Below, piece after piece: positions 8,691-16,559 of a stretch of 64,000 nt of DNA. Where the stretch lies: assembly GCA_038207155.1 (NCBI GenBank), contig JBBRAB010000001.1, forward strand, positions 1 to 64,000, given 5' to 3'. The stretch comes from FEN-1139 sp038207155. GTDB taxonomy: Bacteria; Myxococcota_A; Polyangia; Polyangiales; Polyangiaceae. The position numbers and the translations under genes are program-made. The notes beneath the pieces are model-generated. The model did no database searches, was not told the DNA's origin, and saw only the letters and a list, made by a program, of their open reading frames with translations. Within the stretch, counting starts at the first letter, position 1, and each line of letters begins with the position of its first letter.

Positions 8691-10367
8691 CTACGGCTGA
8701 TGCTCGTACGCGCCCGAATCACAGGGGGTGGCACGGGGCTCGCCGCGCTGATCGGTGGCCGGACAGGCTTTACCAAAGCCAATGGCAGCACTCTTCGGTC
8801 CAAGGGCGAAGGTGTGGGAGGGTCCCCCATTGTCGCCCAGGGGAGTAAGCTTTGGATCGGCAAACCGAATCCCCGCGACGCAGGGCTGGTCCGGGTTGCC
8901 GCTAGCCTTGTTCGACGGCCACTGCAGGTTGCCGCCTTGATCCGTCATCGCTTCGTGGCAGCTGGTGGCGCTGAACTTGTTGGCGGTAGTGTTGTTCGCA
9001 AATACCGTGTTTTTGAGCGTTACATTCGCCGACTTGCCTTTGAAGATGGCGGGCCCGTAGTCGGCATCGTTGCCGCTGAAGGTGCAAGAATTCAAGTGGA
9101 TGATGGCGGCACCGTTGAAAACGCCCGCGCCATTGCCCGTGACCTTGTTGTTGGCAAAGGTGCAGTTGGTAGCCGTCGCTTCCGAGTTTTGCCCTAGAAA
9201 TAGCGCACCTGCATGTTGCGCGGTGCTGTGGTCCTGAAACGTGGTGCCCGTCAAGGTGAGACTGGAGCTCCAATCGCCGGGCTCCCCTTCGTGATAAAGC
9301 GCCCCCGAACCCGAACCAGCCTTGCCAAAGCGATTTGCGCTAAACACACAGTCGCGAATAACGGAGTTCGAGCCTTTGTAGAAGTAGGAAAACATCCCGC
9401 TGCCGTGAGTCATTGCGGTGTTGTTGCGGAAGGCAGTACCGCAGAGCATCAGGGAGCCCCCGGGCTGCTCGTAGTTCATTCCGTCGATGTAAACACCTCC
9501 GCCGTTACCGAATTGACCGCTCTCGGTAGTGGAGCTCAGCGCTCCGTTGTTAGAAAACTGTGAATTGACGACCGTCAGGTTCGACCCTCGATTGAGAATC
9601 CCGCCACCGTTTGACGCGCTGTTGTTGACGAACACGCAGCCCGACAACACCGCCTCTGTCAAACCGCCGGCGTAGATGGCTCCGCCACCGATCTCAGCAG
9701 CACGGCTGGCGCAATGGTTGTTCTCGAAGCGCACGTCGATGGCCTTGAGCGTACCGAACCAAGGGTGCCGGATGGCCGCGCCAGAATTCGGCGGACGGTT
9801 GGTCTCCTCGGGTTCACCCGCGGGAACGAAGCCGTCGATGATCGACAGGCGCTGAACCACGAAATTGGTGTGGTTCTCGAGGTCAATGACGCGCGTGCTC
9901 TTGCCCCCACTCAGCGTCACGAGACCCTCGCCGTCGATGATGACGGTCTTGTCCTTGGCCGAGCCCAGCTTGAGCGGTTGCCTCAGGACAATGGTGGCCT
10001 TGCCGCCGCAGTCAAAGCTGATCGTTCCCGCTCCCGCCTTGGTTACGCTAGCGACCGCCGCCTGTAGCGCTGCCTCGCTGCAGCTTGCTGTTGTCCCCTT
10101 GCCAACCTTGGTAACCACTCCCGTCGCAGCCACGGGCGTGAGTTTTCCCGGACAAGTGACCGCCACAGGCGTCACCGCACCCGCTCCTCCAGCCGAACTC
10201 GGCTCGCCTCCGGTCCCTGCACCCGCGCCTGTGTCGCCGCTGCTTGAGCCGGCGTCACTGCTGCACGCGCTCACGAGCAGCGCGGTCGCCACCAGGCCCA
10301 GCAGGGCAGGCCAGGCGCAACGGTGTGCGCGCGTGGCGGAGCGCCAACTCGCCGTCTGCCGCATCAT
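8691..10367 (-). CDS. right-handed beta-helix lipoprotein, choice-of-anchor Q type
   Basis: The ATG at 10367 opens a lipoprotein signal (WPALLGLVATALLVSAC) of a 558-residue protein; the frame extends further upstream, but that part lacks signal character. After a Ser/Gly linker come repeated short beta-strand motifs such as GGGIYN/GGAIYAGG, CTFSGNDA and TFANNKV, the pattern of right-handed parallel beta-helix proteins (polymorphic outer membrane protein repeats). The C-terminus (LGPKSAAIGFG, then DQRG, then DSGAYEHQP) matches the choice-of-anchor Q ending. Such proteins are surface-exposed or released and act in adhesion or polysaccharide binding. It is monocistronic. Confidence 0.8.
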   Translation of the reverse strand: MMRQTASWRSATRAHRCAWPALLGLVATALLVSACSSDAGSSSGDTGAGAGTGGEPSSAGGAGAVTPVAVTCPGKLTPVAATGVVTKVGKGTTASCSEAALQAAVASVTKAGAGTISFDCGGKATIVLRQPLKLGSAKDKTVIIDGEGLVTLSGGKSTRVIDLENHTNFVVQRLSIIDGFVPAGEPEETNRPPNSGAAIRHPWFGTLKAIDVRFENNHCASRAAEIGGGAIYAGGLTEAVLSGCVFVNNSASNGGGILNRGSNLTVVNSQFSNNGALSSTTESGQFGNGGGVYIDGMNYEQPGGSLMLCGTAFRNNTAMTHGSGMFSYFYKGSNSVIRDCVFSANRFGKAGSGSGALYHEGEPGDWSSSLTLTGTTFQDHSTAQHAGALFLGQNSEATATNCTFANNKVTGNGAGVFNGAAIIHLNSCTFSGNDADYGPAIFKGKSANVTLKNTVFANNTTANKFSATSCHEAMTDQGGNLQWPSNKASGNPDQPCVAGIRFADPKLTPLGDNGGPSHTFALGPKSAAIGFGKACPATDQRGEPRATPCDSGAYEHQP

Positions 10368-11064
10368 CACGGGCGTGACTTGCCGACGTCGCTGCGAGTT
10401 GCCCAGAGCTGTCGTTCGCGATGGTCCCAACGTGACCTCCCTCAGGTGAGCATTTCCAGAGCTCAGTCACTGAGCATACCTCTCGCAGGTTCGCCGGGAA
10501 GTGCCGGCGCAATTCTGAGCAAAACTCGAGGTGCCAATGTCGGCAAGCGGGGGCAACTTTCCCTGTGCCAACGGCGGCGCAGCTCGTCAGTGACTTGGAC
10601 GCGGAGCTGCCGGCACTCGCTTCAGCGTCGTCGGCTTCGCCAGGGACGCTAGGATGCGCCGCTTGAGTCGCGGTAGGTCCGCGCCAGGACGCTATCGGTC
10701 AGGACGACTCGGTCTCCCATGGTTGCCGGCAGCCTTGGGGCACAGCGACAGCCATGGGAGCACGAATTGCGGGTCGTGCGACCCTCCCGAGCCAGCGTCA
10801 AAGAGGGCTCGGTGATGTGGGCGAATTGGCTATTGAGACATCGTCAGCGGATAACGCTTCGCGATGTAAGCAAATACGTTCTTGCCCGAGTTGGTGAGCT
10901 GCGCGTCGGGCCAGGGACCCGTCACGTTGGCGTTGGTGGTAAACACGGAGGAGGTCTCCGTGTTGGTATCGACAAATCTCAAGGTAGCTGTCGCGGCTGT
11001 TGCCACCCGAGTCAGCAACCAATCGAGCACGCGTCAACAACCCCCGTTGCCACCCGCGTTTGCT
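10368..11064. other. gene-poor region with a possible gene remnant
   Basis: Almost 700 bp lack a complete gene. A minus-strand frame at 10830-11030 encodes 66 residues with natural-looking composition (FVDTNTETSSVFTTNANVTG, then GKNVFAYIAKRYPLTM) and a stop directly upstream of its GTG. It may be the 3' end of a decayed gene. The rest (10368-10830) shows nothing I can support. Confidence 0.4.
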
Positions 11065-11875
11065 CTACCGTTGTACATAGCCCGCCGGCAATCTGGAAAC
11101 GTGCAGCTCCAAGATGCTCGACGAACGGCTGGGATACGGCCCCTCGGCGCACAGCATGAGCTGCGGTTGACTCGCCGCGTCGCCAGATCCGCTCTCGAAG
11201 CGAAAGCCCCACTCATCTGGCGTATAATCCGCGGCATCGAGAGCATGCCCGAGCTCATCAATCGCGACGTTCGGCTCAAAGAGCGCGTACGTTGGTGAGC
11301 CAACGGTCCGCCTGGTCCGCTGGCATTAGCTCGCGTAAACTCACCGGTTTGCCGGTCGCGAGCCGAATGGTTCGGCACGACAGATGATTTTTGGCGTGCG
11401 CTCCGCCGGAATACTCGCTCTGGGCGACGTAGACAGAGACGAACGACGCGTCCTGCCAGCTCGTGCGCACGACGCCCTCAAACCAACCATGCTCGTTGCG
11501 GATCTCTTCAAGCAGTGTTGGCTGAACCGTGGTCGACCAGAGTGTTCGGGGGCCGAATTTTAGCGTGTCCATGCAGACGGAGGCGGCGCAATGCGACTCC
11601 AGCGTGAGGCCTGCGCGCAGCTGCGCGATGGTAGAGGAGCTGCGTCTGCCGAGAGCAGCTGCGGTGACACCGCTCGGACGAACGATCCCCGCGAGGTCCT
11701 CGATGCTCAGGTGACGCGTGAGAGGCAAGGTCGCGCTTGCCCGTCGCCGAGCATTCGCGGATGCTCCAGGCATGGGGTGGGCCGAAGCATTGCTGGGCGC
11801 TGGACTCACGTGTGGCTCGGTTGGGTGATGACACGCCGCGACCACGGCACTCGCCGCGAGTGCAGCCCTGGGCAG
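11065..11875 (-). pseudogene. frameshifted RsiV/DUF3298-like lipoprotein gene
   Basis: Two minus-strand frames together encode one domain. The upstream frame (to 11276) has a short lipoprotein signal ending ASAVVAAC, then VYVAQSEYSGGAHAKNH and RLATGKPVSLRELM, the PdaC/RsiV (DUF3298/DUF4163) pattern of a YxGGAH turn followed by a dTGkxvsLxdL strand. It stops after LTNVRAL. The other frame continues at once with ALFEPNVAIDELGHALDAAD, then YTPDEWGFRFESGS, and ends at 11065, which is the expected family C-terminus. A single-base indel near 11280-11300 separates them. No ATG starts the signal peptide; CTG at 11875 or GTG at 11845 are the options. It may be a decayed gene or a sequence error. Confidence 0.6.
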
Positions 11876-12196
11876 TAACTATGAAAACCAACGAGGCTCG
11901 CTTGCGAGCGCTGCCTGCATCGCGACCGGAGGGCGAGCTCTCCCCATGGTCGATACAGCCGCTCACCGAGAACGCTACCAAAACGGGCAGAACAGACGCA
12001 GTTCGCAGTGGTGGCATCGTCGACTCCCAGGGGAACGACGAGTATACACGCTGAGCGATCTCGGGGGAGACGCGCTCTCGCTCCGCCCTAAAGCCCCATC
12101 CACAATGCCAATCTCGACTGAGCGCACGCCATGAATAAGAGTGTTCTTGCCGCCACTGAGAGCTTATCCGCGGCAATCGGCGCCGCCGCGTCTGGG
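11876..12196. other. short region with an isolated lipoprotein signal peptide
   Basis: A minus-strand ATG at 12017 starts MPPLRTASVLPVLVAFSVSGC, a textbook lipoprotein signal, followed by about 30 plausible residues. The frame then runs on as out-of-phase sequence over the DUF3298-like gene. It may be a second decayed lipoprotein gene or the lost 5' end of the neighbour. Nothing else is seen between 12018 and 12196. Confidence 0.3.
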
Positions 12197-12499
12197 CTAG
12201 CCGGCTTCGCCGCTCGAGTTCCACCCGATGGGACGCTTTCGCTGGTGAAGCACGGCCACAACGGCAGCAAGGTTGCCGCCTACGATGAAGTAGAGTGCGT
12301 AGGGAAACTTACGAAACAGTGCCCTCTGGATCGGCTCGGCCATACTTGGAAACTGCCCCGGGTTTTGAGACACGCGATCGAAGATGTGCTCTAACTCAGC
12401 GAGGAACCGCTGAGCAACAACTGCGTCTCGCGGGTAGTACCACGCGAGGGCCTCATCGATGTCGGCTTGTGCATGAGGCCGGACAATGAGGTTGATCAC
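12197..12499 (-). CDS. ParE/RelE-family toxin
   Basis: The product is a 100-residue protein with the ParE/RelE fold pattern: IVRPHAQADIDEALAWY (first strand and helix), AQRFLAELEHIFDRV, then FPYALYFIV and VAVLHQRKRP. Family members poison DNA gyrase (ParE) or cleave ribosome-bound mRNA (RelE). The PHAQADIDEA opening and the LHQRKRP end fit the ParE side. GTG at 12499 overlaps the stop of the upstream antitoxin gene by 4 bp (GTGA), so translation is probably coupled. It is likely autoregulated with its antitoxin; no operator was identified. Confidence 0.85.
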   Translation of the reverse strand: MINLIVRPHAQADIDEALAWYYPRDAVVAQRFLAELEHIFDRVSQNPGQFPSMAEPIQRALFRKFPYALYFIVGGNLAAVVAVLHQRKRPIGWNSSGEAG

Positions 12500-12741
12500 G
12501 GTTGGTGCGGAGCTGGGTATCTCCGCTGAAGCTCAGCGCGAATCTCGCTCCAGGGACGCCCCGCCGTCGGATCAGTGCGGTACCCCTCAAGACGCTCCTG
12601 AAGGAGCTCTCGCTGCCACTCGGGGATGGGAATGTCGGACTTCGCGACAATCTGCTCCCACAGTGACTCAACGTAATCAAGCTTCTCGTCGATCGAGAGC
12701 GCCTCAAAACCTGGAGGCGGGTTCGGAACAGGTTGAGCCAT
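12496..12741 (-). CDS. addiction module antitoxin (CHP02574-like)
   Basis: From the ATG at 12741 this is an 81-residue acidic protein. It contains LSIDEKLDYVESLWEQI and IPEWQRELLQERLEGY, the two helices typical of the putative addiction module component family TIGR02574, which pairs with ParE/RelE toxins. The frame extends upstream to 12810, but those residues are basic and unlike the family. It is the first gene of a two-gene toxin-antitoxin operon. The protein is expected to neutralise the toxin by direct binding; DNA binding is not obvious from the sequence. Confidence 0.85.
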   Translation of the reverse strand: MAQPVPNPPPGFEALSIDEKLDYVESLWEQIVAKSDIPIPEWQRELLQERLEGYRTDPTAGRPWSEIRAELQRRYPAPHQP

Positions 12742-13148
12742 GCATGAAGGGTAGCTCCCGAGAGCGTGCCCTGCAATATGAAGCGGCACACACCGTCGGC
12801 GCAGCAGCACGCGGCATGCGTGCCGGGTTGCCGTTTGTTGGTTTGTGGCGTCGTGCGTCAGCTCGATGCCGAGTGGACGTGCGCCCGAGCGACGTGGTCA
12901 CGCCGCGTTAGCCAAAAGACGCGGGAGCGTCTTGCTAACGAACGGCTGCCAAAATTCCACCGATCTCGAGCGCGCAACTACCAAGGCCGTCCTTGGTTCC
13001 GAATCGCGACCGGTGACGTGGCGACCGCTTCAGAGCAATCGCGGAAGGCCTTGAGTTTTGACTGCTAACAATTGGAAAGTCTTGATAAATTTTCTTCAGC
13101 TGACTTCGCCCTGGTGCATTTTCACATATTCAGGTAACCGACGGTCCA
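12742..13148. other. intergenic region between the toxin-antitoxin and chaperone operons
   Basis: These 407 bp separate divergent transcription units and contain no supported gene. The last 100 bp are distinctly AT-rich for this genome. TTGACT at 13058-13063 and TGATAA at 13083-13088 could be a sigma-70-type promoter with a long 19-bp spacer for the chaperone operon. No CIRCE-like inverted repeat was seen. Confidence 0.35.
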
Positions 13149-14348
13149 GTGAGCAACCGCAGTCAAGCCGAGCGCCGCAAAGGGCAGATCGAGCGAGCGG
13201 TCCGTGGAGGCGATTTGGACGCCATTCGGGCTCTTGTCGACACGTCACCGCACAGGGCAGCCGCTGCCCTTTTGTCGGCCGCTAGCGCGTCTGGCGTCGA
13301 GACTGACTCGACGCTATTTGTCGAGCTGGTGCTGGCTACGTCGGGAAAGTTGCGCGCGCTGGGTCGTTTTGACCTCGCGTTTGAATTGGTCAGTTGCGTC
13401 AAGGTGAGCGACGAACGGACTCGGCTGGAGCGGGCGCTCGCTGCCTTCGGCAATCATGACGATGTAAGCCTGCTTGAACTCGTGGCGACGGACGCCAATC
13501 TCGCAAGCCTGTTCGAGCCTTGCTTGGCGATCCTGCAGAACCGAGCGCTACCCAAGGCTCCCGCGGGTGCGTTATCAATGCTGCGAGGGCTCTACGGGAT
13601 CTGTCGCTGTGCCGCGGCCATTACCCAGAAGAAACCGGCGCAGCTTCGCACGGCTATCACGGCCATTCCAAAGGGCCATGCCCACGCTTTGCGGGTCATC
13701 GCTTGGCGATATCTCGGTAAGGCTCTGACGACTCGTTGGGCGGCTGACGCGTCCGAGGCCGCACGAGCCCTGGTGGCGATGGAGCTATTTCAACACCAAC
13801 CGATGCTCAAGGCATCACTCGGGTGGGAACTTGGGCGGCAACACCCAGAGCTCTTACAGGGCGACGTGGTGAACACCAACTTGGAGTTGGGCCCCGAGCT
13901 CGTGTCGGCAGGTCGCCTGGCGGCGTTGACGCCAGCGACTGACCCCCTCGCACGGCTCCAACAATTGCTAAACCACGGAGATTTACAGCAGCTATCTGAA
14001 CCCGACCGAGCTTTGGCAGTGCTCTGTCAGGGCTACCTCCAGGTCAGCAGGGCTCCCGCTCAGGCACTTGAGACGTTCGAGCGCGCGTTGGCGATGGGCG
14101 CAGACCTCACCGAAACGCTGCGTGGAAGATGGCTGGCCGCCCAAGCATGTTGCCGAGCTCCGACTGGGTCGACCGACCGCGCCGATAAGCGTGCTGAGCA
14201 ATCGACCGCGAGCTTGCTTCATGCGCTCGAACGAGATGCAGACAGCGAGGCGTTGCGTACTCTCTTACTGATTGCTTTGGGGATGTTCCAAGAACGCGCC
14301 GAAAACCCCAACGCGCTGAAAAAACCGTCGACTCGCTACGTCAGCTAG
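13149..14348 (+). CDS. helical-repeat protein of chaperone operon, 5' part of frameshifted gene
   Basis: GTG at 13149 begins a 399-residue, Ala/Leu-rich, all-helical protein. Its repeating pattern resembles TPR/ARM-type solenoids (ALSMLRGLYGICRCAAAITQ; RALAVLCQGYLQVSRAPAQA). I recognise no named family. The last sensible residues are ALGMFQERAENPNAL; a run of six A (14319-14324) follows, then an unrelated tail of about nine residues. Reading one base back after the A run continues smoothly as AEKTVDSLRQLVHEQDQDEA into the next open frame, so both parts form one gene of about 810 codons. It is the first gene of an operon with J-domain, GrpE and Hsp70 genes, so a substrate-adaptor role for the chaperone is a reasonable inference. 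Confidence 0.65.
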   Translation: MSNRSQAERRKGQIERAVRGGDLDAIRALVDTSPHRAAAALLSAASASGVETDSTLFVELVLATSGKLRALGRFDLAFELVSCVKVSDERTRLERALAAFGNHDDVSLLELVATDANLASLFEPCLAILQNRALPKAPAGALSMLRGLYGICRCAAAITQKKPAQLRTAITAIPKGHAHALRVIAWRYLGKALTTRWAADASEAARALVAMELFQHQPMLKASLGWELGRQHPELLQGDVVNTNLELGPELVSAGRLAALTPATDPLARLQQLLNHGDLQQLSEPDRALAVLCQGYLQVSRAPAQALETFERALAMGADLTETLRGRWLAAQACCRAPTGSTDRADKRAEQSTASLLHALERDADSEALRTLLLIALGMFQERAENPNALKKPSTRYVS

Positions 14349-14392
14349 TTCACGAGCAGGACCAGGATGAGGCTTTTGGCACTCCGCTGCAG

Positions 14393-15583
14393 ATGTTCGA
14401 CATTGCCATTCTAGGGTTTACCAAGCCGGCCCAAGCTTTTGAACTGGCCGAAGCTCTCTTGGCGCAAGGCAATCGCGAACCTCTGTTATGGGAAAAGGCA
14501 GTGGCGCTATTGCGCAAGTTGGGACGCAAAGCTGACGCCGACGCCCTCTTGTTACATGCCGCCAAGCTTTCGATTTCACCTGAGCTCAGCCGCCAAGCGC
14601 TGCCGCTTCATCGCACCAGGCGACTGACAGACGTGGCCCCGGCGGAGGTGACGCCGGGCCTGCTGGCGAATGAATTGCGCTGGCGATTGGAGGAGGTCTC
14701 GAGCACAGACCCCCGGGGTGCGCTCAAGCAAATCAGCGGGAAGGGGGAGTTTTCAGTCGCAAGGGCTCGTCTGAGCCCAGAAGGTCAGACGGCACTCGAC
14801 GTTGCGACCATTTACCTGATGTCGGCGGAGTTGGACGGCAAGGCGCTGATAAAGCTAGCCACAGACCGAATCCTCCTCGCAATGAAAGAGGGGCGCAACG
14901 CGCTTTGGCTCGGAGTAGCCACGCTCGAGTCAATGGAGTCGCCCCACGACCTAACGCTGTTTGTTCGCGCGCTGGTCCCGATCAAGCCGCCTTCGACACT
15001 CATCGAGTCAATTCTTTGCCTGATCGCAGCGGATGCACCGCCCGTCTTGACCAGGAAAATCGTGCCACTCGTTTCCTCGCTGCTGGATGCCAAGAGTAAG
15101 GCTCTCGTCTTAGGCGTGATAAAATCACGGAAACTGCCTGATGACATGCAGAGCCGGCGGGCTATCCTGTCTGACATCCGCAAACTGTTGTTGCCGGAGT
15201 TTGACTGGCTCGAAGACAACACCGGTGCAGATGACGATGATGACGATGACTTGCTCGAAGAGCTGTTCGAGGTCGATGACGACTTTGACGATGGCGTTGT
15301 CGCCGCGCCGACTTCGGCCTCCAAAATGATGGGGAGTTCTCCCGGCCAACTTCGCGCCATCCTGGCCCAAATTGGTCTTCCGGAGCGCAAGCTCGCTAAG
15401 CTAACGGTGTCGGATCTCAAGGAGCTCTACGAGGTCATCGCAGCGTGCACGCTGCGCCCGCCAACGCCTCGCTCCATGGCGCAATTGGTCAAGGCCTTCG
15501 AGCGTTCCGGCTTTTCTCCCAAGGATTTCGAGAAGATGATTATGCGACCACCTCAGAGTCGTCGCAGCAAGGGGATCAACTGA
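14393..15583 (+). CDS. helical-repeat protein of chaperone operon, 3' part of frameshifted gene
   Basis: This open frame holds the C-terminal half of the preceding solenoid protein. The first ATG is at 14393, but homologous reading is open back to about 14315, with no start codon or ribosome binding site that would make it a gene of its own. It continues with helical pairs (PAQAFELAEALLAQGN; DADALLLHAAKLSI). Nucleotides 15220-15300 encode a very acidic segment rich in Asp and Glu, possibly a flexible interaction tail. A last compact part (GQLRAILAQIGLPERKLAKL) follows. Its stop overlaps the ATG of the J-domain gene by one base (TGATG), which implies translational coupling. Confidence 0.6.
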   Translation: MFDIAILGFTKPAQAFELAEALLAQGNREPLLWEKAVALLRKLGRKADADALLLHAAKLSISPELSRQALPLHRTRRLTDVAPAEVTPGLLANELRWRLEEVSSTDPRGALKQISGKGEFSVARARLSPEGQTALDVATIYLMSAELDGKALIKLATDRILLAMKEGRNALWLGVATLESMESPHDLTLFVRALVPIKPPSTLIESILCLIAADAPPVLTRKIVPLVSSLLDAKSKALVLGVIKSRKLPDDMQSRRAILSDIRKLLLPEFDWLEDNTGADDDDDDDLLEELFEVDDDFDDGVVAAPTSASKMMGSSPGQLRAILAQIGLPERKLAKLTVSDLKELYEVIAACTLRPPTPRSMAQLVKAFERSGFSPKDFEKMIMRPPQSRRSKGIN

Positions 15584-15948
15584 TGTCCGTCTTGACGGAA
15601 GTGTTCGCACAAGCGCGCGCCGTTCTTGCGGTGACCAAAGCAGCCGACAAGGCCACAATCAAGCGCGCCTATCGCAAGAAGGTTATCGAGCACGCGCCGG
15701 ATCAGGATCCCGAAGGCTTTCAGCGCGTCCGCGCGGCCTACGAGGTGTTGTCAAACCCGTTCCCGACGGCCAAGGAGCGCCTCTTTCACCAGCTCCCCCA
15801 TGTCCCGCCTCCGCAGATCCCGCAACCACAGCCGCCGGTTGAGGCGGTCGTTCTGGCCCTCTTGCGGCAGGTGGTGGGCCGTCTGCCTGCGGCGGACCTT
15901 TTGGGCCCCCTTTGTACGCCCAAGCCAAGAAAGCCGAGCTCGCCGTGA
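15583..15948 (+). CDS. short J-domain-like protein with altered HPD motif
   Basis: The product is a 121-residue protein. Its N-terminal 60 residues follow the J-domain pattern: helix II KATIKRAYRKKVIEHAP, then DQDPEGFQRVRAAYEVLSNP for the loop and helix III. The invariant His-Pro-Asp tripeptide that stimulates Hsp70 ATPase is replaced by H-A-P-D, with an alanine between His and Pro. A Pro/Gln-rich linker and a hydrophobic helix (AVVLALLRQVVGRLPAADLL) follow. There is no Gly/Phe region or zinc finger, so this is not DnaJ itself. It sits between the solenoid gene and the GrpE gene, overlapping both. Stimulation of the operon's own Hsp70 is inferred. The altered motif may weaken or specialise it. 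Confidence 0.75.
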   Translation: MSVLTEVFAQARAVLAVTKAADKATIKRAYRKKVIEHAPDQDPEGFQRVRAAYEVLSNPFPTAKERLFHQLPHVPPPQIPQPQPPVEAVVLALLRQVVGRLPAADLLGPLCTPKPRKPSSP

Positions 15949-16523
15949 CGGAATCTGACCTTAGCCCGATCACCGAGCGACTGGAACAGCTCAGTCAGGA
16001 GCTTCGCCGCCAAGGACGTGCAGCCGTTGCAGCCCAGGCAGCTGCCGAGTCCTGCCTTTCTGGTGTCGAGCAGTTGGGGAGTCAGTTAGCTGCCATCGAC
16101 AGTGAACCCTCTGACGTTCGGATCGAGGACCCCGATTCCACGCTCAGGGCTCTGTTTCCGCTATTCGACGCGCTCCTACGCGTGGCCAAGGAGTCGGCTC
16201 GGCTGGAGCCAGAGCGCCCCAAGATCTGGCCCTTGTCCATTGTTGGATCCGATCGAAATGCTGAGCGTTTGCAGTCCCTGCGCCACGGCGTCCGGCTGCT
16301 CGAAGGCGTATTTCGTCAGGCTGTGGATCACCTGGAGTTGGTCGTGGACCAGCGAGTCGGCATCGCTCTGGATCCCGACGTTCATCGAGTCGTCGTAGCA
16401 CGCGAGGCAACGGCGGCTCACCCACCGAACACGGTCGTTGAGGTGCAGCGCTGTGGCTACATCAGGGACGGCAAGGTGCTACGCGAAGCCGACGTTGTTG
16501 CGACGCGCAGCCCAAAACTCTAA
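15945..16523 (+). CDS. GrpE-like nucleotide exchange factor
   Basis: The GTG at 15945 overlaps the J-domain gene's stop by 4 bp (GTGA), giving 192 residues; the frame is open upstream, but that part is a shadow of the J-domain gene. The N-terminal half is a long helix (ITERLEQLSQELRRQGRAA), as in the GrpE coiled coil. The C-terminus, HPPNTVVEVQRCGYIRDGKV plus LREADVVATR, has the NTVVEVxxxGYxxxxxVLRxAxVxV signature of the GrpE beta-domain that opens the Hsp70 nucleotide pocket. Overall similarity to housekeeping GrpE looks low. Together with the adjacent J-protein and Hsp70 it completes a chaperone cycle in one operon. Confidence 0.82.
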   Translation: MTESDLSPITERLEQLSQELRRQGRAAVAAQAAAESCLSGVEQLGSQLAAIDSEPSDVRIEDPDSTLRALFPLFDALLRVAKESARLEPERPKIWPLSIVGSDRNAERLQSLRHGVRLLEGVFRQAVDHLELVVDQRVGIALDPDVHRVVVAREATAAHPPNTVVEVQRCGYIRDGKVLREADVVATRSPKL

Positions 16524-16559
16524 CGCTGGCCCGTATAGCTTAAGCGCTCAAGGACATTT

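Noticed and set aside
15883..15945. Fusion of J-domain and GrpE genes through a frameshift
   Set aside because: A GTGA overlap at 15945-15948 gives each gene a normal end and start, so no frameshift is needed.
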